Shown here in pieces: positions 11,786-20,997 of a stretch of DNA of 64,000 nt (positions are counted from its first letter, which is position 1; every line of letters starts with the position of its first letter). The notes below the pieces were generated by a model. That model did no database searches. It was not told where the DNA came from and saw only the letters and a list, made by a program, of their open reading frames with translations. The stretch is taken from NCBI GenBank assembly GCA_008828725.1, contig MEHQ01000113.1, forward strand, positions 1 to 64,000. Reading direction: 5' to 3'. A program made the position numbers and the translations under genes. This DNA comes from Saccharina japonica (Eukaryota; Sar; Phaeophyceae; Laminariales; Laminariaceae).

Positions 11786-12096
11786 GCCGGCGCGCCTGCT
11801 GAAACTGTTGGTGAAAAGGAGGCGATAGGAGTTTCCTTTGGGCGAAAGCTAGAGGGGGCCGAAGTAATCGAAATGCCAGGCCCAGAGGGCAAGGGGGGCG
11901 ATAGAATTAGCCCGCACGCTGGCTGTCGACACAATTCGTGCGCTTGGCACGGGAGGCAATGTCCAAGCCACCATCGCGTGCTCGCGTTCATTCCCAACCA
12001 CCAATAAGAGTGCTCTAAACAACGTACGAGCGACCTCAAGGTAGTAGGAGGCGTTGACGCTCGGAGGCGTTTGCGTGGCAGGCTTGCACAATCCAC
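11695..12096 (-). pseudogene. Integrase N-terminal zinc-binding region, copy A
   Basis: Encodes a WWLGMNASTRWWLGHCLPCQ segment, which carries the CxxC half of the HHCC zinc finger, followed in another frame by HFDYFGPL with the first catalytic Asp. It is nearly identical to 13692-14189 for the first ~300 bp because both belong to the tandem duplication. Here it continues into the integrase core; in the other copy it is cut off. Confidence 0.7.
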
Positions 12097-13880
12097 GACC
12101 GCATGAGAAGCGGCAAGTAAATTATCGTGGGCTCGTCGTTAACAAGGCGAGCTGCACGCCCGCTGGGTGTGTGGGGACCGGCTGCAAGGGTGCAGGTTAT
12201 TTTCCGCACCAACAGAAGGGTCCCTTCGACATCCCTGCGGATGCGTCCTTTTTTGGCTTAAGGGCAGATTTCCGACAGGGGGGGCGTTTGTGGGATGCAA
12301 TATGAGAGAGAAATCATCGGGGGGAGCGAAGGGCTCCGGGGAAGGAGGTACCTACTGGCGGCATCACGCGATGGTTCCGTGCGTTTGTCGCACAACCAAT
12401 CAGCGGGTGATTACCGCTCGACGGACTCGAGGAACTCGAGCTACGCTGGCGATAGTGCCTCGGGAAAGGGCGTTCAAAGCAGCGGCGTCCGAGCTTTACG
12501 CGCCAAGGTATGGCGGGGCAGACTCAGTTGTGGCGGTGGCCGACGGAACGTTGACGGCGCGGGCCAAATAGGGAGGGCGGGCGGGCCTCTCGCTAGGAGG
12601 TGGGGGCAACTGTGGCCTACTGGTAGGGCGTCGCGCGGTGGCTGCTGGCTTTACAGCCGGTGGCGACACTGGGGCCGGGGGATCGAAGCCATAATTGACT
12701 GCAGGCTTGAGGGATCCAGCGGCGGTGGCTTGACGCCGACGCGTTCTTGTCGAGATAAGTTCCGACGGAACGAGAGAAGGCGGGCGAGCATGAGAAGTTG
12801 AAGGCAGCTGAGGCAGAGCCGAGGGCATAACCGAGATAGGGGCACGGTTGGCCTTGGCGCTTCGTGAGGTTGCCTGAAGCTGAGCAGGGGATGCCTGAAA
12901 ACCGAGGTCCCCGACGTCGCCGTGAAACAAAATAGCGGTGGGTTGGTTGTCGTGGGGGGAACATTGTCTGTACCCACGCCAACCGAGCCGCTTTGAGAAG
13001 CGAGCGCAGAGGAAGCTTTCTCCAACGCCGTGGTGCCTAAATTTCGGATTTTGGGGCACGAGGCTGGGCGGGCCCGCGGGAAATAGCATTCAGGGCGGCA
13101 CCGGCGGAAGCCGTGGTGGTAAAGGGTGGAGCGGGCGCGGGGGAAAGTAGTTTCTGACCGGCGCCGGCGGGAGCCGCGAGGGGTACAGCGGGCACGGGGG
13201 AAAATATTTTCTGACCGGCGCCGCCGGAAGCTGCGGGGGGTACAGCGGGCACGACAAACACCGAGTCGGTGGGGTCGCGAGCCGCGTGTATGCTGGAGGT
13301 GAGAGTTCGGCTTGAACCTCGTGGGAAGACGGAGGTTGGGGCACGAGTGGTTAATTCTCCATAGAGAGCATCGAGGGCGTCAATCCTCATTCGTTCCCAG
13401 TGTTAGCGAAGATCGCTACAATCAGCTTGGGAGAGTGGGAGCCCACCCAAACCGACGCTTTGGCTGGAGGGCGCGAGCCCACCCAAGCCGAGACTCAGAG
13501 TCGGAAGGCCATCAAGCGAGAGGCTTCCAGATATATGCGCTCTTCGTCGGATGGATTTGAACGACTGCTTCCGCTGCGGTCGTTCTCCAACGCAGGCAAC
13601 GGTAACCGAAATAGGATGCTCCAGACGATGCCGCCAGCCTCGAGATCGAGCGGGGTCCTGTGTCGCTCAGACTCAAGGGTAGCGCGGGTGATCAAAAATA
13701 TAGGGCGGATAGGGCCGTCGTTTTGTTCCTGCTCGAGCTTGGTTCTAAAACCATCGGTGCTAGCTTCGGAGTAGAGGAAAAAAAGGGCGGGGAGTTGTCG
13801 GCGATCGTCTCCCAGTCCGGGTAGGCCAAGACTGGAGGCGCCGAGAGATATTCGAGGAGTTTTCGCACGATGGTTGTCCA
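11787..13880. repeat. Internal tandem duplication of retrotransposon, copy A
   Basis: Positions 11795-12640 match 13888-14733 almost base for base (offset 2093), and 13312-13878 match 15348-15920 (offset 2036-2042). The middle is more diverged and differs by a 57-bp length change. The join with copy B lies at the shared word ggcgcgcctgctgaaactg (about 11791 and 13880). The unit runs from the RNase H start to just after the integrase zinc-binding region. Confidence 0.9.
12496..13390 (-). pseudogene. Pro/Ala-rich RNase H-integrase linker, copy A
   Basis: Two minus-strand frames (13390-13037 and 13089-12496) encode a Pro/Ala/Ser-rich segment that starts MRIDALDALYGELTTRAPT. It follows the RNase H remnant and precedes the integrase zinc-binding region. 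Low-complexity linkers are plausible there, but I cannot assign a function. It is separated from its neighbours by frameshifts. Confidence 0.45.
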
Positions 13881-13881
13881 T
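13495..13881 (-). pseudogene. RNase H domain remnant, copy A
   Basis: Residues include YSEASTDGF (first RNase H Asp region), LEQEQNDGPIRPI, ATLESERHRTPLDLEAG and IVWSI, a normal order for the tethered RNase H. The frame then jumps to FRLPLPALENDRSG and TPSDEERIYL, sequence that normally lies after the RNase H C-terminus. About 70-80 residues of the RNase H C-terminal half are therefore missing. The same deletion is in copy B. Confidence 0.75.
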
Positions 13882-14189
13882 GGCGCGCCTGCTGAAACTG
13901 TTGGTGAAAAGGAGGCGATAGGAGTTTCCTTTGGGCGAAAGCTAGAGGGGGCCGAAGTAATCGAAATGCCAGGCCCAGAGGGCAAGGGGGGCGATAGAAT
14001 TAGCCCGCACGCTGGCTGTCGACACAATTCGTGCGCTTGGCACGGGAGGCAATGTCCAAGCCACCATCGCGTGCTCGCGTTCATTCCCAACCACCAATAA
14101 GAGTGCTCTAAACAACGTACGAGCGACCTCAAGGTAGTAGGAGGCGTTGACGCTCGGAGGCGTTTGCGTGGCAGGCTTGCACAATCCAC
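13692..14189 (-). pseudogene. Integrase zinc-binding region joined to RNase H by duplication
   Basis: The frame starts with the same integrase N-terminal segment as 12096-11790, then near 13885 switches directly into TIVRKLLEYLSAPPVLAYPD, which belongs upstream of RNase H. This chimeric joint is the breakpoint of the tandem duplication. Confidence 0.8.
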
Positions 14190-15922
14190 GACCGCATGAG
14201 AAGCGGCAAGTAAATTATCGTGGGCTCGTCGTTAACAAGGCGAGCTGCACGCCCGCTGGGTGTGTGGGGACCGGCTGCAAGGGTGCAGGTTATTTTCCGC
14301 ACCAACAGAAGGGTCCCTTCGACATCCCTGCGGATGCGTCCTTTTTTGGCTTAAGGGCAGATTTCCGACAGGGGGGGCGTTTGTGGGATGCAATATGAGA
14401 GAGAAATCATCGGGGGGAGCGAAGGGCTCCGGGGAAGGAGGTACCTACTGGCGGCATCACGCGATGGTTCCGTGCGTTTGTCGCGCAACCAATCAGCGGG
14501 TGATTACCGCTCGACGGACTCGAGGAACTCGAGCTACGCTGGCGATAGTGCCTCGGGAAAGGGCGTTCAAAGCAGCGGCGTCCGAGCTTTACGCGCCAAG
14601 GTATGGCGGGGCAGACTCAGTTGTGGCGGTGGCCGACGGAACGTTGACGGCGCGGGCCAAATAGGGAGGGTGGGCGGGCCTCTCGCTAGGAGGTAGGGGC
14701 ACCTGTGGCGCACTGATAGGGCGTCGCGCGGTGGATGCTGGTTTTACAGCCGGTGGCGACACTGGGGCCGGTGGATCGAAGACATAATTGACTGCAGGCT
14801 TGAGGGATCCAGCGGCGGTGGCTTGACGCCGACGCGTTTTTGTCGAGATAAGTTCCGACTGAACGAGGGAAGGCGGGCGAGCATGAGAAGTTGAAGGCAG
14901 CTGAGGCAGAGCCGAGGGCATAACCGATATAGGGGCACGGTTGGCCTTGGCGCTTCGCGAGGTTGCCTCAAGCTGATCAGGGGATGCCTGACAACCGAGG
15001 TCCCCGGCGTCGCCGTGAAAACAAATAGCGGTGGGTTGGTGGTCGCGGGGGGAACATCGTCTGTACCCACGCCAACCGAACCGCTTTGAGAAGCGAGGGC
15101 GGAGGAAGCTTTCTCCAACGCCGTGGTGCCTAAATTTTGAATTTTGAGGCACGAGGCTGGGCGGGCGCGCGGGAAATAGCATTCTGGGCGGCACCGGCGG
15201 AAGCCGTGGGGGTAAAGGACGGAGCGGGCGCGAGGGAAATCATTTTCTGACCAGCGCCGGCGGGAGCCGCGGGGGGTACAGCGGGCACGACAAACACCAA
15301 ATCGGTGGGGTCGCGAGCCGCGTGTATGCTGGAGGTGAGAGTTCGGCTTGAACCTCGTGGGAAGACGGAGGTTGGGGCACGAGTGGTTAATTCTCCATAG
15401 AGAGCATCGAGGTCGTCAATCCTCATTCGTGCCCAGTGTTAGCGAAGGTCGCCATAATCAGCTTGGGAGAGTGGGAGCCCACCCAAACCGACGCTTTGGC
15501 TGGAGGGCGCGAGCCCACCCCAGCCGAGACTCAGAATCGGAAGGCAATCAAGCGAGACTCTTCCAGATATATGCGTTCTTCGTCGGATGGAGTTGAACGA
15601 CTGCGTCCGCTGCGGTCGTCCTCCAACGCAGGCAACGGTAACCGAAATAGGATGCTCCAGACGATGCCGCCAGCCTCGAGATCGAGCGGGGTCCTGTGTC
15701 GCTCAGACTCAAGGGTAGCGCGGGTGATGAAAAATATAGGGCGGATAGGGCCGTCGTTTTGTTCCTGCTCGAACGTGGTTGTTTTTTCAACCTTCGGTGC
15801 TAGCTTCGGAGTAGAGGGAAACGAAAGGGTGGGGAGTTGTCGGTGATCGCCTCCCAGTCCGGGTAGGTCAAGACTGGAGAAACCGAGAGTTATTCGAGGA
15901 GTTTTCGCACGATGGTTGTCCA
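13881..15922. repeat. Internal tandem duplication of retrotransposon, copy B
   Basis: Second copy of the RNase H-to-integrase unit (see 11787-13880). Its right edge at about 15922 is where the reverse transcriptase connection segment joins RNase H in normal order, so copy B is the one contiguous with the reverse transcriptase. Confidence 0.9.
14589..15426 (-). pseudogene. Pro/Ala-rich RNase H-integrase linker, copy B
   Basis: Counterpart of 12496-13390, with frames 15426-15130 and 15194-14589. It starts MRIDDLDALYGELTTRAPT and keeps the same Pro/Ala-rich composition with numerous substitutions relative to copy A. It is the most diverged part of the duplicated unit. Confidence 0.45.
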
Positions 15923-16076
15923 TAGCAGACGTACAAGCGATTTTCACCTCTTGCTTCAGGAGGGGGGGGTGGCTCAGAGACCCTTTTGGCCAAATCCGCC
16001 AGGAATTTCCTGCAGGAAGATAGGCTACCAGGATAGGGTTTCGTTGGTTGAGGTCCAGGGACATCGGCATGCTCAT
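15531..16076 (-). pseudogene. RT connection and RNase H remnant, copy B
   Basis: One minus frame starts in the RT thumb/connection (MPMSLDLNQ), crosses LLKQEVKIACTSAM and enters RNase H in a shifted frame, with LEQEQNDG on the other side of a frameshift and ATLESERHRTPLDLEAG again in this frame. It ends with RLPLPALEDDRSG and PSDEERIYL. It carries the same RNase H internal deletion as copy A. Confidence 0.75.
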
Positions 16077-16079
16077 GAG

Positions 16080-16700
16080 GGCTGCGACCGTGGAGGCCGT
16101 CGGCCCAATGCCGGCGGGGGAGATTCTCTGGCCGAGTAAATTTGTGTCGGTGGCACCGATCTTCGCTTTCGACGGCGAGAGTTCGAGGTTGTGCTTTCTC
16201 AGCTACTGGAAAAGCTCCTTATTGTTGAGGACGTGAACAGCAGGGCCGGATCAAAAACGATAACGTCATCGAGGTAGGCGGCCTCGTTGGCTAAGTCTTT
16301 GGTGACCTCGTTGATAACCTTGACGAACCGTCCAGATGCCGCGCTCTTCCTTGTGGCATGACAGGCCAGTCGAAAGGCGCGTGGGCGTGCAAAACGCCGT
16401 GAGCGGATCGTGTCTTGGTGAATCGCGATTTGATGGGACAAAGAGACCAGGTCAAAGAGAGAAAATATCCGGCTACTGCCCAACTTGTCCAAGACTTCAT
16501 CGACGCGGGGTATCGGAAGCTGTACGAGGATGCAGACGATGTTCAGCTTCTTATAGTTAATCGTGAGACGAATGCCACCCGACGTCTTGGGTATGATGAC
16601 CACAGGGCTTGCGTATTGCGAAGTGGAGTGCTGTATGAGACCGGCCGCGAGAGATTCGTCCAAGATAGCATCAATTTGTTGGCCACTATAGGATCCACGC
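16080..16700 (-). pseudogene. Reverse transcriptase domain, frameshifted
   Basis: Minus-strand residues include SPVVIIPKTSGGIRLTINYK (fingers), LPIPRVDEVLDKLGSSRIFS, LFDLV (first catalytic Asp) and the active-site box AYLDDVIVF. The segment between LFDLV and the YLDD box lies partly in another frame (WPVMPQG near 16360), so at least two frameshifts break the palm. The motifs and their spacing are those of Ty3/gypsy reverse transcriptases. Confidence 0.85.
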
Positions 16701-17115
16701 GGTAGGGGCGAGAGTTCACCGGAGGGGTGCCAGGTGGGGCCGTGATCTCGATCGGCAGGAGGGAGAGCGAGCCGAAGTCGGTAGATGACGTGGAAAAGTC
16801 ATCTGCAAACTCGGTGAGAGCGTCTCCCAGCTGGGTTATGACGTGAGGGTTCCAGCCTGGGCCGTGGGAATCCAACGAGATTTCTCGAAGGTGTGATGGA
16901 AGTTTGTGCCATACCTGGAGAAAACTGACGCGTTGTTCGGCGTTTAAACGCTCGAGTAAAGAAGGGGGCGGCTCAGGGTCGGCCGGTGTAGGCTTAGAGA
17001 TTTCGGGCCCGCCTCGAGGAGGATTTTGGTTCAAATGATGGACGAAGGGGCCAGCGCAGGTCGGCGGGGTTGAATTACCGGCCGAGGGGGGCGTACAAAA
17101 ACCAGGAACGACCAT
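16543..17115 (-). pseudogene. Protease-RT linker and N-terminus of RT
   Basis: This 190-codon frame carries LNAEQRVSFLQVWHKLPSHL, ITQLGDALTEFADDFSTSST and LPIEITAPPGTPPVNSRPYR. The last part, an acidic stretch followed by a P-rich SRPYR, is the usual lead into the fingers subdomain in Ty3/gypsy Pol. The frame is lost just before HSTSQYASPVV, which is in the adjacent frame. Confidence 0.7.
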
Positions 17116-17148
17116 GTAAGGTTCGTCGGGGGTGTCGGGGTGCGGTGT

Positions 17149-17415
17149 CTAGGCACTGTCTTCCTTGTGTAAAACCGATGCGACAGGCACGCGAAAAAGC
17201 GGGCAGGGGGAGGTACCGAGCAGATCTCTGGGTTTGAGCTCCATTGTTCCGGCTAGCGGGATCTGTTGAAGGCAGTTTTCAACGAGGTGGAGAAACCGGG
17301 GGAACCGCGTAGCATCTACACAAGGTAGCTGCCGGCTAAAGCTGGCGCTCCTTTGCTGCGAACCAGGGAAGCTTGGACGAGCTGGTGGTCGCGTGAGAGC
17401 GATATGCCGTTGCAC
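17149..17415 (-). pseudogene. Protease-RT linker fragment
   Basis: An 88-codon frame ending at a TAG, containing HLVENCLQQIPLAGTMELKP and LLGTSPCPLFRVPVASVL. It continues the protease reading frame after a frameshift near 17350. Confidence 0.55.
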
Positions 17416-18041
17416 CGGCGTAAATGGTGGTAGCCGCCGGCAGGGGCCGAGAAGTCGGAGATCAAGGTGACGGCACCAGTTGAGGTTTGGTGAGATAAGG
17501 TGAGCTCACCGAAAACACGACTATCGCGTCGACGCGGGGGCAAGGTGCGGTAAGAGCGCTTGCCGAACCGCATCCAGCTGTCGCGGCCGAGGGGGACATC
17601 GTGCTGCATGGCCTCCGGGGGAGCTATATGAGCCCAGACCGCGAGCGACGCCGTAGTTTTGTCTTCATGCAGGAACTGAGCGCTCTGGTGAACAGTGGCA
17701 GAAGACTGCAAGTGTGCGGATTTTTCAAAACCGCCCCGCGACCGTGGGGGGGGTGTGTCTCGCAGATGGTCCAGGCTGCACCAGATCGCACCATGTGCTC
17801 CTAGGTGTTGCGGGCAAGGAACGTCTGGTGGAGAGCCTGTATCCAAGAGGGCGACGCATCCAACTTTATTGGAAGCGTGGCCGCTGTGGATCGTGATTTT
17901 CGTTGTGAACGAAGAGAGGTCCATAGTGACTAAACCAGGGGCCAGGCAAGGTCCTTGCTCGGCGAGTGTCTGAGCGACCGGAGTAGTGCCTCCTGTTGTG
18001 GTTGTGACAGAGAAGACGTTGCCACCGTGGTCCGACGGCAC
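17316..18041 (-). pseudogene. Retropepsin-like aspartic protease region
   Basis: A 241-codon minus frame contains LVTMDLSSFTTKITI, then VALLDTGSP with the catalytic Asp-Thr-Gly of a retroviral-type protease. The frame then goes wrong after GSP, so the flap and C-terminal part are broken, and later recovers with LHEDKTTASLAVWAHIAPPE and VPLGRDSWMRFG. The N-terminal part (GNVFSVTTTTGGTTPVAQTL) begins immediately after the ~85-bp sequence shared with the NADAR copies. Confidence 0.75.
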
Positions 18042-18149
18042 ATTCGGCTCGTGGGTCCAATGGTCGGAGGGAGCGGTGGTTGTGTCGCAGGTCGAAATAC
18101 GCTGTTGAGAGAAGGGGTCTACCTCAAGGATGAAACCCTAGCCTTACGC

Positions 18150-18720
18150 GGGCAGGCACTTCGCAGGGGGAGGTAGAGTAGTGGCGAGATGGCGGCGGTG
18201 CGCGGTCGCGGAGGCGCTGGCACACAAGCTGCAGGGCTTTTCCTAACAGCTTGAGGCCGCGTCATGTGGGGGAGGTTGGGCGTTGTCGTGATCCGCACGC
18301 TGACCCATCCCCCAGACGTAATCATGAGGGCTTGCTTCTGCAAGCAGCCGGCACCGGTTCCCAACAGGTGTTGTTGCATGGCGTGGGTTTTGGCGAACTT
18401 TGCGTAGGAACCGACGAGCACAATATTTTCATGCTCGTGTTCCCACACGGCGGCATCAAAATCGTATACTTCGCGTCCGTACCGTTTACATAGTTGTAGC
18501 TTGGACACGCGCATGATGTTTTGAAGCGCGGCGTGGTTCCAAAGAGGCGACTTTTTTCTGCAGCGAAGAATTGTTCCGCGCACAAATAAGAAGTACCGTC
18601 TACGGTAAACCGTGAATGGGGTCCATTGCGAGAAGCAAGAGGGGGGCTGCCAGAAAAACACTATTGTGAGGGTGCAATATTCCTGGGTGGCGTCAAACGC
18701 AGCAGCGATAGACGAAATCC
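18150..18720 (-). pseudogene. NADAR-domain (YbiA-like) gene copy 1
   Basis: Reading the minus strand from about 18710 gives, across three frames, all NADAR landmarks: TIVFFWQ, FTVDGTSYLCAEQFFAAEKS, then NHAALQNIMRVSKLQLCKRY, DFDAAVWEHEHENIVLVGSY, AKFAKTHAMQQHLLGTG, RLLAEASPHDYVWGMG, and NLLGKALQLV in the fourth piece. NADAR proteins are N-glycosidase-like enzymes; bacterial members remove ADP-ribose from guanine or act in riboflavin-related chemistry. The conserved AEQ Glu and the Asp before xxWG are both encoded. Three single-base deletions (after RLFG, after LGTG, and in the C-run before WRG) break it, and all are shared by copies 2 and 3. It lies directly upstream of the retrotransposon protease in the same orientation. 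Confidence 0.75.
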
Positions 18721-18734
18721 TAGCCTTGCGCGGG

Positions 18735-19290
18735 CAGGCGCTTCGCAGGGGGAGGTAGAGTAGTGGTGAGACGGCGGTGGTGCGCGGTCGCGGAGGCGCT
18801 GGCGCACAAGCTGCAGGGCTTTTCCTAACAGGTTGAGGCCGCGTCATGTGGGGGGGGTTGGGCATTGTCGTGATCCGCACGATAGCCTATCCCCCAGATG
18901 GAATCATAAAGGCTTGCTTCTGCAAGCAGCCGGCACCGGTTCCCAGCAGGTGTTGTTGCATGGCGGGGTTTTGGGCGAACTTTGCGTAGGAACCGACGAG
19001 CACAATATTTTCATGCTCGTGCTCCCACACGGCGGCATCAAAATCGTGCACTTCGCGTCCGTGCCGTTTACATAGTTTTAGGTCGGACACGCGCATGATG
19101 TTTTGAAGCGCGACGTGGTTCCGAAGAGGCGACTTTTTTCTGCAGCGAAGAATTGTTCCGCGCACAACTAGGAAGTAACGTCTACGGTAAATCGTGAATG
19201 GGGTCCATTGCGATAAGCAAGAGGGGGGCTGTCAGAAAAACACTATTGTGAGGGTGCAATATTCCTGGGTGGCGTCAAACGCGGCGGCGG
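18735..19290 (-). pseudogene. NADAR-domain gene copy 2
   Basis: Second tandem copy, 582 bp to the right of copy 1. Minus-strand pieces include LCAEQFFAAEKSRLF, NHVALQNIMRVSDLKLCKRH, DFDAAVWEHEHENIVLVGSY, AKFAQNPAMQQHLLGTG and, after the shared frameshift, RLLAEASLYDSIWGIGYRAD. It has the same three one-base deletions as copy 1, including the 8-C run before ACATG. Its 3' end runs into the 5' flank of copy 1, so the two form a true head-to-tail array. Confidence 0.75.
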
Positions 19291-19299
19291 TAGACGCGG

Positions 19300-19512
19300 C
19301 GTGAGCCAGTGGGGGGGGGGGGGCGTTTTCACGCTGCCCAGATAGCGCGAGGGGTCGTCTTTCTTTGGCTATACCCGACGGGCTACTTCTCCCTCAGGGG
19401 TCCCAATCTGGGGGGCCGAGGTGGGGACGCATTCGCTTAGATGGGTCGTTACTGCATGTCCCGAATTATTATAGGGGGCAGTGGGGTGCTCCTGACCGAT
19501 CTTCCTTGACAA
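19300..19512. repeat. G-run-headed 210-bp repeat, copy 1
   Basis: Starts gtgagccagt, then 13 G (19311-19323), cgttttcacgctgcccagatagcgcgagggg, and ends cgatcttccttgacaagg. An almost identical block lies at 20281-20497. In each case it sits upstream (minus sense) or downstream of a NADAR copy, so it is part of the same ~985-bp amplification unit. Confidence 0.85.
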
Positions 19513-19639
19513 GGGACGGCACATTTGGCTTGTGGGTCGAATAGCCGGAGGGAGCGGTGGTTGTGTCGCAGGCCGAAATACGCTGTTGAGAGAAGGGGCC
19601 TACCACAAGAGTGAAATCCTAGCCTTGTGCGGGCAGGCG

Positions 19640-20180
19640 CTTCGCAGGGGGAGGTAGAGAAGTGGTGAGACGGCGGTGGTGCGCGGTCGCGGAGGGGCTG
19701 GCGCACAAGCTGCAGGGCCTTTCCTAACAGGTTGAGGCCGCGCCATGTGGGGGGGGTTGGGCATTGTCGTGATCTGCACGATAGCCTATCCCCCAGATGA
19801 AATCATAAAAGGCTTGCTTCTGCAAGCAGCCGGCACCGGTTCCCAGCAGGTGTTGTTGCATGGCGGGGTTTTGGGCGAACTTTGCGTAGGAACCGATGAG
19901 CACAATATTTTCATGATCGTGTTCCCACACGGCGGCATCAAAATCGTGCACTTCGCGTCCGTACCGTTTACATAGTTTTAGGTCGGACACGCGCATGATG
20001 TTTTGAAGCGCGACGTGGTTCCGAAGAGGCGACTTTTTTCTGCAGCGAAGAATTGTTCCGCGCACAACTACGGTAAATCGTGAATGGGGTCCATTGCAAT
20101 AAGCAAGAGGGGGGCTGTCAGAAAAACACTATTGTGAGGGTGCAATATTCCTGGGTGGCGTCAAACGCGGCGGCGGTAGA
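19640..20180 (-). pseudogene. NADAR-domain gene copy 3
   Basis: Third copy, separated from copy 2 by the 210-bp G-run block. It keeps LCAEQFFAAEKSRLF, NHVALQNIMRVSDLKLCKRY, DFDAAVWEHDHENIVLIGSY and AKFAQNPAMQQHLLGTG. The three shared one-base deletions are present, plus a private extra base within the AEAS-YD segment. C-terminal residues RDRAPPPSHH run on into LLSTAYFGLRHNHRSL, a flank that is repeated beside the retrotransposon protease at 18038-18120. Confidence 0.75.
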
Positions 20181-20189
20181 CGCGGCCTC

Positions 20190-20275
20190 ACGCAGCGAGT
20201 GGCGGGGTTTACAGCGTCGTTGCCAACCGACTTCAACCCAACCTATAAATATATCATATATTTATATGACGGGGG
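20190..20275. repeat. 85-bp dispersed repeat with AT palindrome, copy 1
   Basis: The sequence cgagtggcggggtttacagc, then gtcgttgccaaccgac, ccaacccaacctata and an AT-rich near-palindrome (ataaatatatcatatatttatat), is followed by a G-run. Other copies, each followed by a G-run on the same strand, are at 21831-21910 and, inverted, 38684-38757. Confidence 0.85.
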
Positions 20276-20280
20276 CACTG

Positions 20281-20497
20281 GCGTGAGCCAGTGGGGGGGG
20301 GGGGGGGGTTTTTTACGCTGCCCAGATAGCGCGAGGGGTCGTCTTGCTTTGGCGATACCCGATGGGCTACTTGTCCCTCAGGGGTCCCAATCTGGGGCCC
20401 GAGGTGGGGACGCACTCGCTTAGATGGGTCGTTGCTGCATGTCCCGAATTATTATAGGGGGCAGTGGGGTGCTCCTGGCCGATCTTCCTTGACAAGG
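20281..20497. repeat. G-run-headed 210-bp repeat, copy 2
   Basis: Same block as 19300-19512 with a 16-G run (20293-20308) and a handful of substitutions. It then diverges at cttgacaagg: here it continues into tcagcgagtgttcc, while copy 1 continues into the NADAR 3' flank. Confidence 0.85.
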
Positions 20498-20997
20498 TCA
20501 GCGAGTGTTCCTCCGCCTGTGCGTAGGGCAATTTAAGTGCGTCCAGATAAAAAGGTGTTGTCAGCACTGTCGGGGGGAAGGGTGGAATCTGGTCGTTCGG
20601 AATGCCTCACCGCGTCCCGTCCGGAACCAAGGTGCGCGGTCATGCGCGAAGGGTGTAGCTGCGTTTGAACCCTATGGGGGAAATACGTTCCCTACCGGCT
20701 CGTGGGCCGCTGGTGGAAAACCAGAGGCCGAGGAAGAATCTGTGGCCGTACGCTGTTCAGAAGGGGCGTCAGGATGAGCGAAATCGAGACGTTCTTCGTC
20801 AAAGACGCAAAGTGGTAGATTCCGACCGGTCTTTTCTTGCAGACGCAGAGCGGAGCGCCGCTATGGTACTCTTACGTCGGGGACTCCGGTACCCGCACCT
20901 CAATGAAACCGTTACAACTGGGGGGCAAAACCCGGTTGCGGCAGAAGCTTGCAATGGAGTACTAGGACACGCATGCGAACGAGCAAAAGTCGTTGTT
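20498..20997. other. Unrecognised, possibly 5' part of the NADAR/retroelement unit
   Basis: Minus-strand peptides such as LTTPFYLDALKLPYAQAEEH are open for 60-70 codons, but no zinc knuckle or known domain is visible. The position upstream of NADAR in the same sense would suit gag-like sequence; that is inference only. Confidence 0.3.

Larger units (their letters stand above)
10890..18027 (-). mobile_element. Degenerate Ty3/gypsy-like retrotransposon
   Basis: Minus-strand reading gives, from right to left, the domain order of a Ty3/gypsy Pol: aspartic protease (DTG near 17935), protease-RT linker, reverse transcriptase with YLDD, RNase H, integrase zinc-binding region, integrase core and the integrase C-terminal GPF motif. 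Order RT-RNaseH-IN is diagnostic for Ty3/gypsy rather than Ty1/copia. Every domain is interrupted by frameshifts or stops, so the copy is dead. A 2.1-kb segment (RNase H to integrase N-terminus) is present twice in tandem. I found no recognisable gag zinc knuckle and could not delimit long terminal repeats. Upstream of the protease, where gag would be expected, lie NADAR-domain copies in the same orientation. Confidence 0.88.
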
